A stretch of 64,000 bases of DNA from Spartinivicinus poritis (GTDB taxonomy: Bacteria; Pseudomonadota; Gammaproteobacteria; Pseudomonadales; Zooshikellaceae). Positions 62,018 to 64,000 of this stretch are shown here, one piece after another. Under the pieces are notes generated by a model. It was given only the letters and a program-made list of their open reading frames with translations. It was not told the DNA's origin and made no database searches. A program made the translations under genes and the position numbers. The stretch lies in contig NZ_JAPMOU010000005.1 in assembly GCF_028858535.1 (NCBI RefSeq), positions 1 through 64,000 of the forward strand. Reading direction: 5' to 3'. The first letter of the stretch is position 1; each line of letters begins with the position of its first letter.

Positions 62018-63628
62018 TTACATACAAACTTTGGCATCAGCAAAATGTTTGCCAGATACACAGCGAGCACCGGATTGACAATGTTCATCCGTTTGGCAAT
62101 AACACTCACCACTGGCATTACAGCCTGGGTTTAAATAGTTAATTAACGGGTCTTGGTTACTGACACGTTCCCAGAAGGGATTAGTAAAAATATTATAAGG
62201 GTCAACTTCTTGTTTAAAGGCAACAAACTCATCCCATTTAGGATAACGAGAAGGCATATTTTCAAAAATGGCAATGGAATTTTTACCCCAGTGCGGTCTA
62301 GCTTGATATTTGCGAAGTGACATTTGTTCAATTTCTAAATTAACGAAATAATTTTTAGGCACTGCCTCTCCTTTTTGGCGTAATGTGTATTCAGTACTTA
62401 TATAAGCTGAATCACGACCCGCATTCATTCCTAAATAACTAGGGGAAGCTTTGCCAAAGCGAAAGTAAATACCATTTAATGGAAAACAAGTGCGAGAATG
62501 CTTGGCGATAATTTGTTTAACATCTTTAATCCAGTTAGGAAGTTGTTCAAGGGGAATAGTGACTTCTTGTAAAGCGATAGGTAAACGATCCCAAATGCAT
62601 TGATCGGGCTTTTTACATTGAAAGTATTGCATCCGATCTGAATGGCCTACTGGGCTTTTCAGTTTTTTGCCGGTGTCAATATCACGGTAATAGGAGCTGG
62701 CCCTGGCATTATAGCGAACACTAGCCGCAAGGCATTGTAAGCTGGAACCAGGAAACTCATGAAGGGCATTAAACAATAACCCATACATATATTCCTGAAA
62801 GTCAGATACATCAGCCTGAGCATTGTAGGCATTACCTGGCGTTTCCAGTGGTACTGGGTTATAAGTCGTGACGGTATAACGCCCAAGCCCTGGAAACCAG
62901 GCAATATTGGCTGAATAATTGTCTTTGGCTATGGTTAAGACTTTATCTTCCAAGCCGTTATCGTTTTTATAACCTTTAACATCAGCTTTAACCTTAAAAG
63001 CAGGCTCTAGCTGAATAGTGACTTCGACAACAATACCCAATACCCCTAAGTTTACTCTGGCAGCATTGAGGGATTCTCCTGTTAATACTCTAACGTCTCC
63101 TAATCCATCAACAATTTTTAACTCAGTTACATAGTCAGCAATCATATTGCTTTTTTTATGCAGGGTAGAACCATGGGTCCCACTGCCTAACATACCACCA
63201 ATGGTGAATGTGCCTAGTTCAGTGACCATGTTGACAGCTAAAGCTTGCTCCCTTAAAAAGTCATTTAATTTATTAAAGCGCATGCCGGCTTGTACGGTAA
63301 TGGTTTTATTTTCCGCATCAAACTTAACCACTTTATCCATATTTTTTAAGGTGACTTGGATTTCTCCACTTTTGGTACAGGCGGCATCAATTTGACTGGC
63401 AAATTTACGATTGCCTGTCATAACTTTTCTATTTTCATCAACGGCTTGTCGTACAACTTCTTGAACTTCTTCTATTGAGTGAGGATCATAAATAATTCCT
63501 GGCTTGCATTCAAAGGTGCCCTGGTAATTGGTTAGGGTTTCTTGGTCTCCTTCTAGCCAGGCGAGGGCGGCTTTTGAAATAACAGCAATAAAGGTAATGG
63601 CGACAAAAATAACTATTTTTCGTTTCAC
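62018..63628 (-). CDS. FAD-linked lactone-oxidase-type oxidoreductase (ALO family)
   Basis: A signal peptide or anchor (residues 4-24) precedes an FAD-binding PCMH domain (about 40-215) with the motif GTFTIGGMLGSGTHGS; the histidine there matches the site that holds FAD covalently in gulonolactone and arabinonolactone oxidases. The C-terminal ALO domain ends with the family motif DPYNIFTNPFW. After that, 40 residues with six cysteines (CNASGECYCQTDEHC and on) form an unusual secreted Cys-rich tail. Substrate may be a sugar lactone or alcohol. The export signal fits the disulfide-rich tail. Confidence 0.83.
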   Translation of the reverse strand: MKRKIVIFVAITFIAVISKAALAWLEGDQETLTNYQGTFECKPGIIYDPHSIEEVQEVVRQAVDENRKVMTGNRKFASQIDAACTKSGEIQVTLKNMDKVVKFDAENKTITVQAGMRFNKLNDFLREQALAVNMVTELGTFTIGGMLGSGTHGSTLHKKSNMIADYVTELKIVDGLGDVRVLTGESLNAARVNLGVLGIVVEVTIQLEPAFKVKADVKGYKNDNGLEDKVLTIAKDNYSANIAWFPGLGRYTVTTYNPVPLETPGNAYNAQADVSDFQEYMYGLLFNALHEFPGSSLQCLAASVRYNARASSYYRDIDTGKKLKSPVGHSDRMQYFQCKKPDQCIWDRLPIALQEVTIPLEQLPNWIKDVKQIIAKHSRTCFPLNGIYFRFGKASPSYLGMNAGRDSAYISTEYTLRQKGEAVPKNYFVNLEIEQMSLRKYQARPHWGKNSIAIFENMPSRYPKWDEFVAFKQEVDPYNIFTNPFWERVSNQDPLINYLNPGCNASGECYCQTDEHCQSGARCVSGKHFADAKVCM

Positions 63629-63718
63629 ACTAAATCTCCTTGTGTGGTGGATATTTAATTAACTCCTTGCTTATATATTTACTTTCCAGATACAACCTAA
63701 ACGATGTGGTAACTAATG

Positions 63719-64000
63719 TTAACTGAACCGGGGTAAAATATGACGTTTGATGGCTTGTTGGACCTGCCGTGAATGGAATGACAGTTTTTCTTTAAAGTAG
63801 CCTGCTATATCAGCTTGATAGGCGGCAACGGGGCGTTTATTAATGGTAGGCACCCAGAGAGCGTGATTGGTAGTAGCAAAATGAAGTTGTGGGCTGGCTA
63901 AAATACAAATAGGCCCTTGTGCTAACTGCTTGCCATCGAAAATCCAGAACTCCTTGCCATTAGAGTTTGCATGTGATGGGTATTTGCGTACAACCGCAGT
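63719..64000 (-). CDS. Carotenoid oxygenase (RPE65/CCD family), C-terminal part
   Basis: The frame runs off the right end of the window; 93 C-terminal residues are seen. EFWIFDGKQLAQGPICILASP followed by HFATTNHALWVPT matches the closing blade of carotenoid-cleavage oxygenases, where a conserved His (here His in TNH) and the ALWVP/HGxWVP stretch are typical. The rest of the enzyme, with its four-His iron site, must lie to the right. It lies 90 bases upstream of the oxidase gene on the same strand, so they may be co-transcribed. Confidence 0.7.
   Translation of the reverse strand, partial: TAVVRKYPSHANSNGKEFWIFDGKQLAQGPICILASPQLHFATTNHALWVPTINKRPVAAYQADIAGYFKEKLSFHSRQVQQAIKRHILPRFS

Noticed and set aside
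1-64000. CRISPR arrays, tRNA or rRNA genes, transposases
   Set aside because: No regularly spaced repeats, no cloverleaf or rRNA-like sequence and no transposase motifs were seen; only short non-coding repeat elements are present.

Overview
The window comes from a Gram-negative, polarly flagellated, probably marine gammaproteobacterium. The evidence is the Pseudomonas-type flagellar order (fliEFGHIJ, fliK, fliLMNOPQR-flhB), outer-membrane barrels, lipoboxes, sigma-54-type sites, and an HptB/HsbR/HsbA phosphorelay. The A+T-rich composition and the gas-vesicle gene set suggest a Zooshikella/Spartinivicinus-like lineage, but that is an inference. No rRNA, tRNA, CRISPR or intact insertion sequence was found.

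Layout. 1-2.5 kb: a truncated OprD-like porin, a haem-sensing diguanylate cyclase and a decayed periplasmic binding protein. 2.5-9.2 kb (minus strand): a six-gene RDD / SpoIIM / DUF4129 / DUF4350 / MoxR / DUF58 operon. 9.6-14.3 kb: a membrane protein, then an orphan periplasmic binding protein next to a PAS-GGDEF-EAL c-di-GMP enzyme. 14.6-17.8 kb (minus): DUF2252, DUF2269 and an SDR-DoxX fusion, with a 150-base hairpin element between the last two. 18-28.4 kb: flagellar genes fliE to fliK, interrupted by an hsbA-hsbR-hptB signalling module and a second miniature repeat. 28.6-42.1 kb: a complete gas-vesicle cluster. 42.1-43.8 kb: a lone betaine-type binding protein and a BetI-like repressor. 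44.1-49.9 kb: the flagellar run resumes with fliL to flhB. 50.6-60.8 kb: a seven-gene operon for an unusual electron-transfer chain with 19 CXXCH haem sites. 60.9-64 kb (minus): an AttH/CrtC-like secreted protein, a lactone-oxidase-type flavoprotein and a carotenoid-oxygenase C-terminus.

How the genes work together. The main feature is a gas-vesicle island lying inside the flagellar locus, exactly between fliK and fliL, which are usually neighbours. Swimming and buoyancy genes are therefore interleaved. Both parts carry plausible sigma-54 sites (before fliE and before gvpA), and the island encodes its own NtrC-type activator, PAS histidine kinase and single-domain response regulator. The gene content and the order within each half resemble the Serratia sp. 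ATCC 39006 cluster as I remember it, but the regulator half comes first here.

The second notable region is the cytochrome operon. It joins an outer-membrane barrel, three multihaem cytochromes, a membrane b-type protein, a membrane-anchored FAD/[2Fe-2S] reductase, and a protein that fuses cyclic-nucleotide-binding-like domains to a four-cluster ferredoxin. No molybdenum enzyme or other recognisable terminal reductase lies next to it, so its acceptor is unknown.
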